The notes under the pieces: generated by a model
The model's input: only the letters and a program-made list of their open reading frames with translations
The model's database searches: none
What the model was told of the DNA's origin: nothing
Shown: positions 1 through 11,808 of the stretch, one piece after another
Layout of the letters: each line of letters starts with the position of its first letter
Numbering within the stretch: position 1 is the first letter of the stretch
Made by a program: the position numbers and the translations under genes
Source: G963702155 sp963702155
Lineage (GTDB): Bacteria > Pseudomonadota > Alphaproteobacteria > Micavibrionales > Micavibrionaceae
Direction: 5' to 3'
NCBI GenBank assembly: GCA_963702155.1
Contig: OY969717.1
Span: forward strand, 1-64,000
DNA: 64,000 nucleotides

Positions 1-1056
1 ACTCCAGAAAGGCTATTAAAAGAATTTGAAGTTGGCTTATGATCGCCCTCACCTGACACTAACATATGTTTTATTTGATCATTACTTTGTAAAGTTTTAA
101 GATTATAATCATTTTCAGATAATATATGAGAAAGCATTTTCAAATCATTTTTTTCGAGATGTCCTTACAATTTCTTGTTTTAAATGTGCTTTAGCAAAGT
201 CCTTTAGAAAAGATTTCTTCCTTTTTCTGCGCCCCCTAATACGCTCATCATTTTCTCATTAATATCAAGTCAGTCCATGCCTTTGTACATAGCAAATTTA
301 ACTATCCTAAGCGGGTCATTATTTGCTAACGCAGTTTTGTTTTTAGAGGCAGAATCTTCCAACAAGAAGTCTTCTATTAAAGATTGCACATATGGGCCAA
401 CGCTTCGTTTAAAATCACGTAGTTTATTTTTCTTGGCAAAACTTATGATTTGACTTTCAGAAGCTGGCTCTTTTTGATGACGCTTAAACTCACCTGCGTG
501 ATTTGGTTCTTTCATATATGGATGTTTTTCAAAAAATCTTCTTCGCCTCATATGCAGATATTCCACGATCTCTCAAGGCATTTTGAATATAGGATTTATC
601 TAAAGTATTCGTAGACTTCTTTCTGTTGAATTTATTTTTAAAAAGTTGAAAGCGCAGCTTTTCGTAATGTTCTATATTTTTAGGTTTGAAAGATGCGCTG
701 TCTTTCAACATGCCAATATCGCGGGCATATTGCGTTATAAATTCTTTTTCTTGTTCTCTTAAAAGATTTAGGTTTTTAAAATTAATACCACCTTCATCTA
801 TTTTTTGTGCTTTACAAAAAAGTTGGAGGCGTAAGTCGTCATCATTGCAAATACTCCATTGAACAGAATATATGCCATCATCTTTGGGGGTTTTCTCTGC
901 AAAACCCTTTATTTTGTTGTATACAACATCATGTAATGGAAGATTTGCTTTTTTAGCAGCTTCTTTTACTCTCAAATCAATAAAGTTCATATACTCATAC
1001 TCATAAATGCTTTTTTTAATGCCTTTACTATATATATAATGATATAGCAATGCCAT
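1..1056 (-). pseudogene. Broken partial copy of the 553 aa orphan gene
   Basis: Mirror of 22,587-23,636. The first 165-170 residues are open (1,056 down to about 545), then a deletion in a run of T bases shifts frame. A second open piece covers about 566-270 and another shift follows near 215. The right-arm copy is continuous across all these points, so these are probably sequence errors. The gene runs off the left edge of the window. Confidence 0.85.
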
Positions 1057-1140
1057 ATATTTTTATGGTAATATTTTAGATTATTGTTTTAATCTGATTT
1101 AGTATAGAAATAGCCTTCACAATTTAAAAATTATAAAAAA

Positions 1141-3500
1141 ATGAACAAATCACAGATATTAGAATTTATACAAAATGCTGACACACCTAAAACCAAGCGG
1201 GATGTGGCGCGTAATTTTGGCGTTAAGGGGAGCGGGCCGCGGGTTGCTTTGAAGAAAATTATTAAGGAGCTTGAGCGGGATGGCCTTATCATCCGGCATA
1301 AAGGCGGCGGGTATTCTATGCCGAGGGTTTGCCTGCGGTTGCTGTGATAGAAGTTACAGAGATCAGCATTGATGGTGATACGCTTGCCAAGCCGGTTGAA
1401 TGGAACGTAGAAAAACAAGGCGACCCACCGCATATCGAAATTATGCCTGATAAAAAGGGGCATCCGGCGCTTATTGCTGGTGACCGCGTTTTGGCGCGTT
1501 TTCGCCGGGTCGATGAGGGGACATATGAAGCACGGGTTATCAAGCGGCTTGATGATGAAGCCAATCAAATGACAGGGATGGTCAAGATGCATAAGGCGCA
1601 TGCATCGTTAGAGCCGGTTGATAAAAAGAGCGGTCGTCTTTTATCATTGATCTGGATGATTTAAATGGCGCGGAAGATAATGATTTGGTTATGGCCGAAG
1701 TGCAAGCTAGCCACGGGCGGCATAATAAAAAGGTGCGCGTGGTGCGCGTGCTGGGCAATCGTGATGATCCGAAGGCGATCAGCATTATCTCCCTAAGCGA
1801 AGCAGGATTGGTCGAGACTTTTCCGAAGGATGTTTTGGCAGCAGCGGAAGGCTTAGACGTTCCGGATCTTAAAAACCGTGAGGATTTGCGGGATATTCCA
1901 TTGGTCACAATTGATGGCGCGGATGCGCGGGATTTTGATGATGCGGTTTTGCTAAAAAAGATGGCAATGGTTTTCATTTAATTGTCGCGATTGCAGATGT
2001 CGCGCATTATGTACGATCAGGCTCCCGCTTGATCGCGAAGCCTATCGCCGCGGGAATTCAACATATTTCCCCGACCGTGTTGTACCGATGTTGCCCGAAG
2101 CGCTATCCAATGATTTATGTTCGCTTCGTCCGCGGAGAACCGCGCATGTCTGGCCGTTCACATGTGGATTGATGATAGGGGCGCACTGACCCGTTATAAA
2201 TTTGTGCGCGGGTTGATGCGCTCGGAGGCGAGGCTGACCTATGATCAAGTGCAGATTGCAAAGGATGGTAATCCTGATAATTTGACTGCCCCGTTGATGG
2301 AGCCCGTTATAAATCCGCTTTATGAGGCGTATGCGATTTTGGATGAGGCGCGGCAACGTCGCGGCGCGCTTGATCTTGATTTGCCGGAAAAACAGATTTT
2401 GATTATGTATAAGGGCGAGATGACGGGCGTTGCGCTCCGTACGCGCTATGACTCGCATAAGTTAATCGAAGAGTTTATGATTTTGGCCAATGTTGCGGCG
2501 GCCAAGGCATTGGAAGATAAAAACGCGCCGTGCATTTACCGCGTTCATGATAAACCATCGATGGATAAGCTGGATAATGCGCGGGAATTCGTGGAAACAT
2601 TCGGGGTTTTTCATTGCCCAAAGGCCAAGTCACCAAGCCGAAGCAGATTAATTATCTTTTGCAACAGGCGGCGGAGATGCCCTACTCCCACCTGATTTTG
2701 CAGACAATTTTACGTACACAATCCCAAGCTGTTTACGCGCCGCAAAATATTGGGCACTTTGGACTGGCGCTTTCCAAATATGCGCATTTTACCTCCCCCA
2801 TCCGGCGGTATGCGGATTTGATTGTGCATCGCTCGCTGATAGGGGCGTATGGTTTGGGAGCGGGCGCTTTAGATGAGGGTGAGCGCGCGCGGCTGGATGA
2901 AATTGCCCAGCATATCAGTTCAACAGAACGTGTTTCCATGGTGGCTGAGCGGAGCGCGGTAGACCGATTTACGGCGGCTTATTTATCCGATAAAGTCGGC
3001 GCGATTTTTGATGGGCGCATTACCGGCGTCACCCGGTTTGGTTTGTTTGTGGAGCTGGCGGAAAGCGGCGCGGACGGGCTTATTCCTATCCGTACGCTCA
3101 ATGGTGATTTTTATGTCCATGATGAGAAAGCACATGCCTTAATAGGACGCAGAACAGGCGTTGCGTTCATGCTTGGCGCGCGTGTGCAGGTTGAATTGAT
3201 TGAAGCGGACGGCCTTACCGGATCAACCCTACTTGCGCTTCACAAACATGAAGACGGCGCATTGGTCGAGGGCGTAGACATTCCCATTCTTAGCGCGGAT
3301 GCGCGGTATAGCCGAGCGGGCGCGGGCCTAGCAAAGGCGGTAGAAAAGGCGGGCGCGGCGGCGGCAGGGACGGATTTAGAAAAGCGCCAAAAAATCCAGA
3401 TAAAAAACGCAAGCCTCAAGACAAACCCGCGAGTAAGAAAACCACGCCCAAGCATAAGCGGAAGAAAATTGTAAAGAACAATAAAAACTCTAAAAATTAA
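1141..3500 (+). pseudogene. rnr: Broken copy of rnr (RNase R)
   Basis: Mirror of 20,138-22,501, where the same gene is one open frame of 787 codons. Here frame changes occur near 1,320, 1,630, 1,955, 2,130, 2,600 and 3,320, each matching a one- or two-base loss or gain against the right arm. For example, the codons around SMPKG become SMPR. Treat as a low-quality second copy. Confidence 0.9.
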
Positions 3501-3514
3501 TAGCAGGAAGACTT

Positions 3515-4107
3515 ATGGGCTCTCAAATGCGATGGTTTAACGAACCTAGAAATGGGATATCGAGGATGATGGAACTATCACCATGTTTGTTACGCCTAAA
3601 ACAGATTTTTGGCGCAAAACACATTACGGGTTTACGGTTGACGATGGCCCTTTCTATTCTCTGCTTGCAGGTGGGGAGTTTGAGGTTTCTGTAAAGATTA
3701 CAGGGTCATATGCTAATCGCTACGATCAAGCCGGTCTTATGATCAGAAAAAATGAAACAACTTGGATCAAGGCCGGTATAGAATACGTAGATGATCAATA
3801 TAATCTAAGTGCCGTTGTCACGCATCAGTTTAGTGACTGGAGTGTTCAGCCGCTTTCGAAAGACGTTAAAGATATTTGGATAAAGGTAATAAGAAAGCTT
3901 GATGCGGTTGAGCTTTACTATTCTAGAAATGGCAAAGATTATAGCTTATACAGGCTCGCTTATTTTCCAGATCACTCACCTGTTGAAGTTGGCGTTATGG
4001 CGGCTTGCCCCGATGGAGATGGTTTTGATATTCGGTTTGAACATTTTTCATTTTCTCACTTACCGGATCAAAGGCGCTTACAATGGCTAAAAGATAATAA
4101 ATCTTGA
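3515..4107 (+). pseudogene. Broken copy of the DUF1349 gene
   Basis: Mirror of 19,530-20,123. One A is missing in the codon for Lys12 (CCTAGAAATGG here against CCTAAGAAATGG in the right arm), so the span is 593 rather than 594 bases and the first 20 or so codons are out of frame. The remaining 174 codons are open and identical in reading to the right copy. Confidence 0.9.
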
Positions 4108-4174
4108 GATAAATCCTTGACAATAGTGCGCAAATATCCGATAAAACGGGTCGTCGGACATTAGGAGATAAGAA

Positions 4175-4377
4175 ATGGCAAAAGGTTCATCCGTTAAAGT
4201 TAGATTAGAGAGCGAAGCCGGAACAGGATTTCGTTACTACGCCAAACGCAGCACACGCGCGGAATATAAGATTAAGAAGAAAAAGTACCACCCATGGCTA
4301 CTTACCCCGAGACAGGGAATTGCGGCGCGCATGTATGGTTTGTTGAGAAGAAAATGCCGCCAAGCAAGAAGAATTAA
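4175..4377 (+). pseudogene. rpmG: Broken copy of rpmG (L33)
   Basis: Mirror of 19,259-19,462. This copy is 203 bases against 204, with a frame change near 4,290 just after KIKKKKY. The C-terminal third is therefore misread. An intact right-arm gene exists, so this is not evidence of L33 loss. Confidence 0.9.
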
Positions 4378-4502
4378 TTTTCTTTTTAGCCTCATTTGTT
4401 TTAAAATTTTTTATAAATGCCCGCCTCACGGTTCGGGCGTTTTCTGTTGATCTGTGCATGTTTTAACCATATTCTTGGGCTTTATTATAAAGGAGATAGC
4501 TT

Positions 4503-4697
4503 ATGAGTGAGAAAAAAGGTGCCACTATTCAAGATATTTACAGAAAAGCGACAACTACAGCGTTTCAAGAAGCTTTAAAAACTGTTGGTCTTGACAATTC
4601 TTCATTTTATCCTGTTGTTACAGAAGAGCTTGGGAAATCAGGACACAAATCAGAAGAAATAAAAGAGAAATTAGAAAAAATTTATCCGCCTGAGTAA
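4503..4697 (+). CDS. Second copy of the 64 aa small protein
   Basis: Mirror of 18,938-19,132 and one of the few genes read identically in both arms, including the strong AAAGGAGAT ribosome site before the ATG. See the right-arm entry for description. Probably an artefactual duplicate. Confidence 0.6.
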   Translation: MSEKKGATIQDIYRKATTTAFQEALKTVGLDNSSFYPVVTEELGKSGHKSEEIKEKLEKIYPPE

Positions 4698-4707
4698 TCC
4701 TGATTTT

Positions 4708-4937
4708 ATGAAAGATAATTTAAGTAAATCAAAACTTTATAAACGCGCGTCACTTGATTTGCGGCAGTATCATTCATTATTGGTTCACTTAGTCCTTACA
4801 CTACAGATTGGGTAAAGAATAAGTTTGAAAATTTTGTAAACGACTATGATGCCACTAATGTGAACCCCGCCCCTGCTTTCGAGAGAATAGAGTGGGAACA
4901 GGCAGATAGTTTGGGTATGCCGCCGCCGGAGAAATAA
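4708..4937 (+). pseudogene. Second copy of a frameshifted small membrane-protein gene
   Basis: Mirror of 18,698-18,927, with the same 230-base length and the same internal frame break as the right arm. It begins MKDNLSKSKLYKRASLD and resumes in another frame as AAVSFIIGSLSPYTTDW, ending GMPPPEK. The break is shared by both arms, so it was present before the fold-back or recurs as a systematic error. Confidence 0.45.
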
Positions 4938-4953
4938 GAGCGAGCTGTATCGT

Positions 4954-6389
4954 TTAATGATTGGCCTTAATAAATGGTCTTGATTGTGGTTTGTAATCTT
5001 CGGGATTGAGTTTGCCTTTGCGTTCAAAAATGACGCAATTTCGCCCCTCTTCCTTGGCTTTATACAAGCATTTATCCGCGCGCTCCAGCACGTCTTCGAC
5101 AGGATGTTCTTTGGAGCGGACTATAAGTGCGCCGATTGAGGTTGTAATTTCGAGCTCGCCTTCGGGTGCTTTGCAGGTAAATGGTTTTTCGGCGATACCG
5201 CGGCGTAGGCGCTCGGCCACCATATGGGCGCGCCCTTCGGTAACATCAGGTAAAATGGCAACAAACTCCTCCCCGCCGAGGCGCACGACAAGATCAAGCG
5301 CACGTAAATTATCCTTCATCCGGATGGCAAATTTTTGCAAAATTTCATTGCGACCGCGTGGCCATATGTATCATTTACGGCCTTAAAATGATCAATATCG
5401 AGCATAAGAATTGCGAGTGATTTTTGGCTCATTTGATTTCGTTCGATTAGCTTTTCCAAATGCACTTCCAGATACCGGCGATTATGAAGGCCGGTAAGAG
5501 AATTGGTAAGCGCCATAGACAAACTCACCTCGTAATTGGAGCGCAAGGATTCCTGAAAGCGCTTACGCTTGATTTGAGTGCGTGCGCGCGCCAGTAGTTC
5601 ATTGCGGTCCATTGGCCTAAGAATATAATCATGTATACCGATATCCAGTCCCTGAACAATTTTGCCCATGTCAGGCTCTTCACCCATCATAATAATAGGA
5701 ACGCCGCGTGTTCTCTCGTTAGATTTGAAATGAGACGCAAGGCGTAGACCGTCTTCGTTTTCTAAATTGAGACTTATAAGCAGTAGATCATAGTTATTTT
5801 TGGCACTTTTCTCTATCGCATCTGTGCCATTTGATGCAATTTCAACTATATCATTATCAACTGCGAGGGCGTTTGCGATTTTCTTTTGTTCAAAACCCTG
5901 ATCTTCAACCACCAAGATGCGGGCGGCGGTACATGATTCCTTCATAACGCTTGTGACTTCTTCGACAACACCGAGCTGGTTTGCGGTATTTTCACGTACA
6001 CGCCATTCATCGAGCGCCATTTTCAAACGTATAAGCGACCGGACACGCGCCATAAGTGCCGTATCATTTATGGGCTTGCTCAAAAAATCATCGGCACCGG
6101 CTTCCAAACCTGTCACTTTATCTTGTGTATCTGTTAAGGCGGTAACCATAACAATAGGAATATGTGCATATTTGGGATTTGCCTTTAACCGGCGGCATAC
6201 CTCAAAACCATCCATGCCTGGCATCATTACATCCAGCAAAATAAGATCCGGGCTTTCGCGTTCGACCTTTTCCAATGCTTCCTGACCGTTCTGAGCCGTC
6301 AGTACATCATAATACTGCGCGCTTAATTTGGCTTCGAGCAATTTTACGTTTGGCAGAATGTCATCAACGACTAAAATCCTTGCGGACAT
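4954..6389 (-). pseudogene. pleD: Broken copy of pleD
   Basis: Mirror of 17,245-18,681. It is open for the two receiver domains and the start of the GGDEF domain, then a deletion near 5,345 (GHAVGDEILQKF becomes GHAVAMKF) shifts frame. The remainder, including RLGGEEF, is open in another frame. The right arm is uninterrupted. Confidence 0.9.
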
Positions 6390-6440
6390 ATATTTTCCCT
6401 GTTCTTTTTTTATATTTTTGACCTTTTTTAAAAAAAGTCT

Positions 6441-6902
6441 TCACCCTATTTTATTTTTCTTATTCCTGAGGTTTTTTTTTGGTGTTTTATGCGGCTCGTT
6501 TTCCGTCTCGTTTTTCTGATTTTTCTTTCCTTTATCTTCGGTAAGATATTTGTTTACCACCTCCATAAAAGACCCGACAGAAATTGGTTTTGAGATATAA
6601 TCTTCGCATCCACCCTCTCTAATTTTCTGTTCGTCCCCTTTCATGGCAAAGGCGGTTACAGCGATGACAGGGATATGCTTCAAATCCTCATCATCTTTTA
6701 GCCATTTTGTTACATCCAGGCCAGAGACCTCAGGCAGTTGTATATCCATTAAAATAAGATCGGGGTTATGCTTGCGTGCAAGGCCTAAAACCTTGTTGCC
6801 ATCACTGGTTTGGACGGTTCCAATTTTATATGCCTCAAGTAAATCATGAAATAATTTCATATTTAGCTCGTTATCTTCAACAATCAGAACTTTTTTACTC
6901 AT
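6441..6902 (-). CDS. divK: Second copy of divK
   Basis: Mirror of 16,734-17,195 and read without error, including Asp53 and the lysine-rich tail. Function is described at the right-arm gene. Probably an artefactual duplicate; if the repeat were real, the cell would carry two divK genes. Confidence 0.6.
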   Translation of the reverse strand: MSKKVLIVEDNELNMKLFHDLLEAYKIGTVQTSDGNKVLGLARKHNPDLILMDIQLPEVSGLDVTKWLKDDEDLKHIPVIAVTAFAMKGDEQKIREGGCEDYISKPISVGSFMEVVNKYLTEDKGKKNQKNETENEPHKTPKKNLRNKKNKIG

Positions 6903-6998
6903 ATATTTCAAATCTTTATCTTTTAATTTCTAATTTAATATCAAGCGGCTTTTTATATGTGTTTATTATAAATAATACCAAAGAAAAGCTTACCATAT

Positions 6999-7859
6999 TT
7001 ATGGGGTTTTTATAGAGGGTATGTTATTTTCGCAAAAAGATGCAACCGGCTCTAAAGCTTTTAGGCTTTGGCGGACTGAAAAATCTTTATATTCAATCAC
7101 CATATCAGAAATGATGCCGTTTTTATGAAGCACCAGAGACATTTCATATCTTGTCGAAGATGGCTTGCATAGAGGGAATGTGCAATTCTTACGGTTTAAG
7201 GCTTTAGCCTCTAATAATGATTTATCAATTTGCGCATTATCATCAAATATTTGCTCATCCTGCGGGTTTACCGATGAAGGTGTTCATCAACACGGCCTTT
7301 TTCATCACTGCCATCAAAAACCACCGCGCTATAGAATTTTTTGCCTTCGTTTATAGTTTTTAAAATTTCGACTGTATGACGGATAGGAAAATGTGCGTCA
7401 TCAGGTAAGGCATAGGCTTAGATCGTAATGGACGTTATAAATAGCCTTACCACCCAAACCATCCGCGATTTCGCACGTCCCTGAATTTCCTCATATCCCA
7501 CCATCTCGTTTGCGCTGTGACGAAAAATTCATTACATCAGCGGAAAAATCCTCATAGGTTGTAAATTGGCTGGTAACGCGCATGGGCGGTGTATCGGCGT
7601 ATTCATATGTCAGGTCGAAACGGCGATTGGCTTCCCAAGCCTCTGAGGCCCACTTTGATTCATAAAACATTTTGTATATGTTTACAATTTGAGAGCCGCT
7701 TTTCTTATTTTTTAATTCTATATCATATAAAGCCTTATGGGGTGCCAAGCTAGCGGCCCTGCGGCTTTTAAATCCAAGAATTCTGCCTCTGTAGGAGGGC
7801 ATCGTCATCATACATATAGCCAGAAGAGTTGTAATTTTAAGATTTAATTTCATTTTCAT
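6999..7859 (-). pseudogene. Broken copy of the EipB/DUF1849 gene
   Basis: Mirror of 15,763-16,638, shortened to 861 from 876 bases. There are several frame changes and some substitutions; the Trp-Cys region around WKPACEAW is altered. The right-arm copy is open throughout. Confidence 0.9.
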
Positions 7860-8250
7860 AGGAATGCTTTATTGGAGTTTTTTTAAGATTTTCAATGTGC
7901 GCTATGTACATTTCTTTATTACTATAAGTATCAATTGTTAATATATTCTATTTTTTCAAATATAGAGGCATAATTATTTTTAACATGGATCATATGTTTC
8001 TTAAGGGACGCTCATCTTGGTGTGAATTTTTAAATTCTGAATTTTATTTTGCGTTGATATTGGATTTTCGCGTGGCAGAAAAATAGGGAATAGAAAAAAT
8101 ATCCCTATTTTTTTAACAATATTTGCCTTATACCCTATTTTAAAAATTATCAAAGGTATTTGTTTCAAAATATAATTTAAAGAATTGTATTTTGGCACAG
8201 TATTCGCAAGTTAAGTTTTATCATTTATTTTAACTATGCGGAGCCGAAAC

Positions 8251-8993
8251 ATGATGGTGCATTATAAAAACCTAGATGACAACACCCTTATGGCTAATGA
8301 CTCGGGGGCGCCGCTATAGAGCTTAAGTCGCAAGACCAATTTGTCGATGGTCATTCCGATATATTTGATTTGCTTCAATATCGTAACGGTCGCAGATAAA
8401 GATAGCGGGTATAGCTATGATGATGCGATCAAAAAAGAAGTGCTTAGTTTTTTCAGTCCATTCGCTCACAACTACTACACGCCAAACACAGGTTTAGAAA
8501 GAATTTTTATCAATGCCTTAAAAGTTTTGCGACAAATGATCCAGATAGCGGTATTTACAACAAGCTAGGGTTAGAGTGAAATAGTTCGTCGCTGAAATTT
8601 TTGCGCGCATGGCACGGGAAAACATAACCCAAGATCATAAAAATCATCAAAAAGTATCGCGCGGTGGCATTTTGATTTTAATTGAGATTGATAATCTTTT
8701 TAAAATGGGTGGCACGCATGGTAAAAAAGCAAAAACGGCGCGTTCAAGTTAATTTGGCGAGATTTTAAAAGGCGAAATTCGCGATATGGATTTTGCCGCC
8801 CATCATGAAAGTCCGTTTTGTAAATTTTACCTTATGCGAATGCCCAGCGTATTGTTGGAATCGCGCACAAAAATTGGCACAGCGCCTAAATAAGTTATCT
8901 TTTGTCATTCAAGATACTGAAATACCTGTAAATGTAAGTCTTGGATTAAAGACTTATGGCCCGCAGGATACATTTAATACACTTTTTGGATAA
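8251..8993 (+). pseudogene. Broken copy of the degenerate GGDEF gene
   Basis: Mirror of 14,617-15,363, four bases shorter, with frame changes near 8,310, 8,390, 8,480, 8,740 and 8,810. Only the last 60 or so codons are read as in the right arm. Low-quality second copy. Confidence 0.9.
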
Positions 8994-9069
8994 AAAATTT
9001 TAGGATTTAAAATATGAGGCTTGTATGATTTCCCTCCAATTGTCCGTCACTTCTCCTCCCCTACTAGGA

Positions 9070-9103
9070 CCTTTTTAGCTATTTAAACCTTAGCTAAAAA
9101 AGG
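9070..9103. terminator. Second copy of a bidirectional hairpin terminator
   Basis: CCTTTTTAGCTA and TAGCTAAAAAAGG form a stem of about 12 pairs around a 9-base loop, with T-rich and A-rich flanks. It lies between two convergent genes and mirrors 14,508-14,540. The pairing survives in both arms despite base differences. Confidence 0.45.
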
Positions 9104-9156
9104 CAGGCATTAACCTACACTAGAAGTAAAGCTCCGGTTTTCATTTTATAGAAGCG

Positions 9157-9588
9157 CTATTTATCTCCTATCCGCTTTTTTAAAAAGGTTAATCGGGCTT
9201 TACTACTTTGAGTGGATATCATTTTTTGGTGGCTTTGTTTGAAAGAGAAAAGTTTTGGGATTATAAATCGGCTCATAATTTTAGCTGCGAGTGCCCCCTT
9301 TACCATGCGAATACCCATCCATATTGCGCTAACAAACCAGAATATATAAGGCAATGTTACCAAAAACCCGATAAATATAAATACAATCACAATTATAACT
9401 GTACGTATAATAACATAAATGGGTTGTAGCCATGGTTAGTATTTGTTGATAAATGCTGAATAACCGCACCGATTAGAGCTGTAACACCAGGTAGTAAAGT
9501 GAGGCCTATACAAGTATATAAATCAAAATTGCCGTATCCGGCTTTTGTGGTTTAGTTGATTGTTCTTGATGCTGTTTTTTGTTGCCAT
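9157..9588 (-). pseudogene. Broken copy of the 3-helix membrane protein gene
   Basis: Mirror of 14,009-14,389. It is broken in the first half. The C-terminal part is read further than in the right arm, ending FLKKRIGDK, because a run of A bases is six here and seven there. The true C-terminus is therefore uncertain in both copies. Confidence 0.8.
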
Positions 9589-9673
9589 GATAATTATCCA
9601 ATATCCTCTTTTTTCAAATAGAATACTTTATAATGGCATGTCCTTGTCCTTTCAAGAGAAGACAATTTCAAGC

Positions 9674-9938
9674 TTAATAAACAAGCTTTTCGATGTTTTT
9701 TTAGGTAGCCAGTGGGAGCTGTCTTCGCCCTGAAAAATAATGGTTTTAGTGTTGCAGGTTTCGAGCGTTTTTTGGTCTATTTTAATCACTCTTTTAGGCG
9801 TTTTAACAGGGGCGCTGTTTTGGTCGTTATCATGTCTTTGCGCACCCATAAGAATCAGGCCGGGAAAAAATACTTACCTGTTATACTGGGTGTTGCTTGT
9901 TTGAACCGTGTTTTTAAATTTTCTAGCTTTATACTCAT
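9674..9938 (-). pseudogene. Broken copy of the 88 aa small gene
   Basis: Mirror of 13,663-13,929. Two bases shorter, with frame changes near 9,750 and 9,880. The right arm gives a continuous 88-codon frame. Confidence 0.85.
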
Positions 9939-9950
9939 TTTATACTAAAA

Positions 9951-10136
9951 CTATCTTAGTTTTTGGGTCGTGTCGCTGTTCTTTTTGATTACTGTAACTG
10001 TGTCCGGCTCCAAAATCTCTTGCGTAAATTTTTGGGCGTAAGGTAAAGTTGTAGCCACCAATGCAGTTGCCGCCATTAATTTAAATTGATGAGCAATTGA
10101 GTTTATATTTTTTTCACTGGTTTTTTCATTATTCAT
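9951..10136 (-). CDS. Better-read copy of a 61 aa small protein
   Basis: Here the left arm is the more readable copy. It gives an open frame of 61 codons starting MNNEKTSEKNINSIAHQF, with a weakly hydrophobic centre (LMAATALVATTLPYAQKF) and an end near DTTQKLR. In the right arm the start codon reads ACG and a deletion breaks the frame. No family recognised. Confidence 0.4.
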   Translation of the reverse strand: MNNEKTSEKNINSIAHQFKLMAATALVATTLPYAQKFTQEILEPDTVTVIKKNSDTTQKLR

Positions 10137-10205
10137 GCATTAAAAGCCTTTAATAAATGTAACACCAAATATTATTATGATAAATTCATATATTTTCAAC
10201 AAGAT

Positions 10206-11773
10206 CTATAAACTGGTGCGAAAATATATTACGCTGCCTCTGTTTTTGGTTTTGGCAGGTCGAGCTCTACTGCAAATCTTTGAGTTGATCTTCAAATACT
10301 TGGCTGGGTGCATTCATCATTTGATCTTCGTATTGGCCGGTTCAACTGGACGAATGCGTAGGTTCGCGCAAGTTTGGTTCGTCGGCAAGAAGCATTACGA
10401 TGCGGTCCAAACCAAAAGCGAGGCCGCCGTGCGGCGGGGCGCCGACATTGGATCGCTGAGAGCATGCCGCCGAATTCTTTTTCAAGATCGGCTTCTATTA
10501 TATCCGGCAAGTTCTAAAAGGCTTTTTCCATGATTTCGGGTTTATGATTTCGAATTGCGCCGAGACGGCCAATTTAAACCCGTTACAGACGCAATCATAT
10601 TGATAGGCGTATACATCAAGTGGGTTATCGCCTTTCAGCGTGCTCTATCTCGCTTGGGCACGAAAAGGGGTTGTGGAGAAATCAACTTTGCCTGTGGCCT
10701 CGTCCATTTCATACATAGGGAAATCCACTATCGATACAATTGAACCGCTGATGCTCGCGCGCGGCCTCGTGCCCCTTCTGGTAAGCGTCGCAAATTGCAT
10801 CACGGGCGAGGCCAGCCATTTTGTGGGGCCGGTGCATTTTTTGTTACAGATGAAGAATATGGGCATTGTACTTTTTCACCCCACCTATTTCAAACAATCT
10901 TTTATCGCTTCGTAGGATAGAAATTTTGCACAATAGGCCCGTTCAAAAAGCAGCTGCAGGTATGATATTTTTATCCCAATTTCCATTACTATCATGCTTG
11001 CCTCCAGCCATGGATGCAGTTTTAGCATGTGATATATCTAAGCCTGGCGCCCCTTGCTCTTGTGCCCATTATTTCTCAGTTTATCAAAAAAGCTACGAGG
11101 TTGGGACGTTTCACAAACGCCATCGACCTTTCGGAATACGGACGTGCACAATGCTGCCCTTTTTAATCACATTTTTAAAGGCATTAAATTCTACATCATC
11201 ACGTGCGAATACCTCAGTAACACTCCACGATCTCAAGGGGGTTTTTTTGCGTAAGTCAGGCTTATCAGAGCCGTATTTAAGCATCGCCTCTTTATAGGGT
11301 ATATTATCAAGCCATTCGACTTTACGCTTTTCGCCCGTGAAGTCCGCAAACTCTTCAAATACGCCTTGGATAACGGGCCGCATTGTGTCGTGCACATCTT
11401 GCTGTGTTAAAAGCTCATCTCAACATCTAGCTGGTAGAATTCGGCCAAACATGGTTGAAAATTTCATCACGAAAACAGGGCGCGATTTGGAAATATTTAT
11501 CAAAGCCGGACATCATGAGCAGTTGTTTAAATTGTGTGGCGCTGCGGCAGGGCATAGAATTTGCCCCGGATGCAAACGTGATGGCACAAGATAGTCACGC
11601 GCGCCTTCAGGCGAGCTCGCGGTTAACGGTGTTCGAAATTCCTGAAACTCTTTATCGTACATACGCTGACGCAGGCCGCGGACAACATTGTTCCTTAGGC
11701 GGATATTGTTTTGCATTTTCTTTCGGCGTAAGTCCAGATAGCGGTATTTAAGGCGAATCTCTTCTCCCGCGCC
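10206..11773 (-). pseudogene. aspS: Broken copy of aspS, truncated at the palindrome junction
   Basis: Mirror of the right-arm aspS. Fragments readable in different frames include EEIRLKYRYLDLRRKK, YGSDKPDLRKK and RDDVEFNAFKNVIKKG. Comparing the two copies base by base recovers most of the catalytic domain. The N-terminal anticodon-binding domain is absent because the sequence folds back before reaching it. Confidence 0.9.
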
Positions 11774-11808
11774 TCTGACGTGATCCCGTTTCAAGTCTCC
11801 GAGATGAT
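11774..11808. other. Loop between the palindrome arms
   Basis: The 35 bases between the last left-arm match (ending GGCGCC-like at 11,773) and the first right-arm match (11,809) occur only once. Read on the plus strand they give DVIPFQVSE, which fits the aspS reading frame just upstream of the right-arm aspS sequence. So the loop is ordinary gene sequence present once, as expected when a strand folds back on itself. It does not resemble a sequencing adapter. Confidence 0.8.

Larger units (their letters stand above)
1..11773. repeat. Left arm of a giant inverted repeat (noisy copy)
   Basis: This stretch is the reverse complement of 11,809 to about 23,636, with the same genes in mirrored order from aspS to the 553 aa orphan. 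Paired coordinates sum to 23,582 at the junction and drift to about 23,640 at the far end, so the left arm is about 55 bases shorter. That drift comes from many single-base deletions, especially in homopolymers. Essential genes (rnr, pleD, aspS, rpmG) are all frameshifted here. The window starts inside the arm, so the true outer end of the repeat is not visible. Most likely a fold-back artefact; a real duplication that decayed is the alternative. Confidence 0.95.

Noticed and set aside
11774..11808. Leftover sequencing adapter in the loop
   Set aside because: The loop codes in frame for aspS and lacks the TC-rich and TTG-repeat sequence I associate with hairpin adapters.
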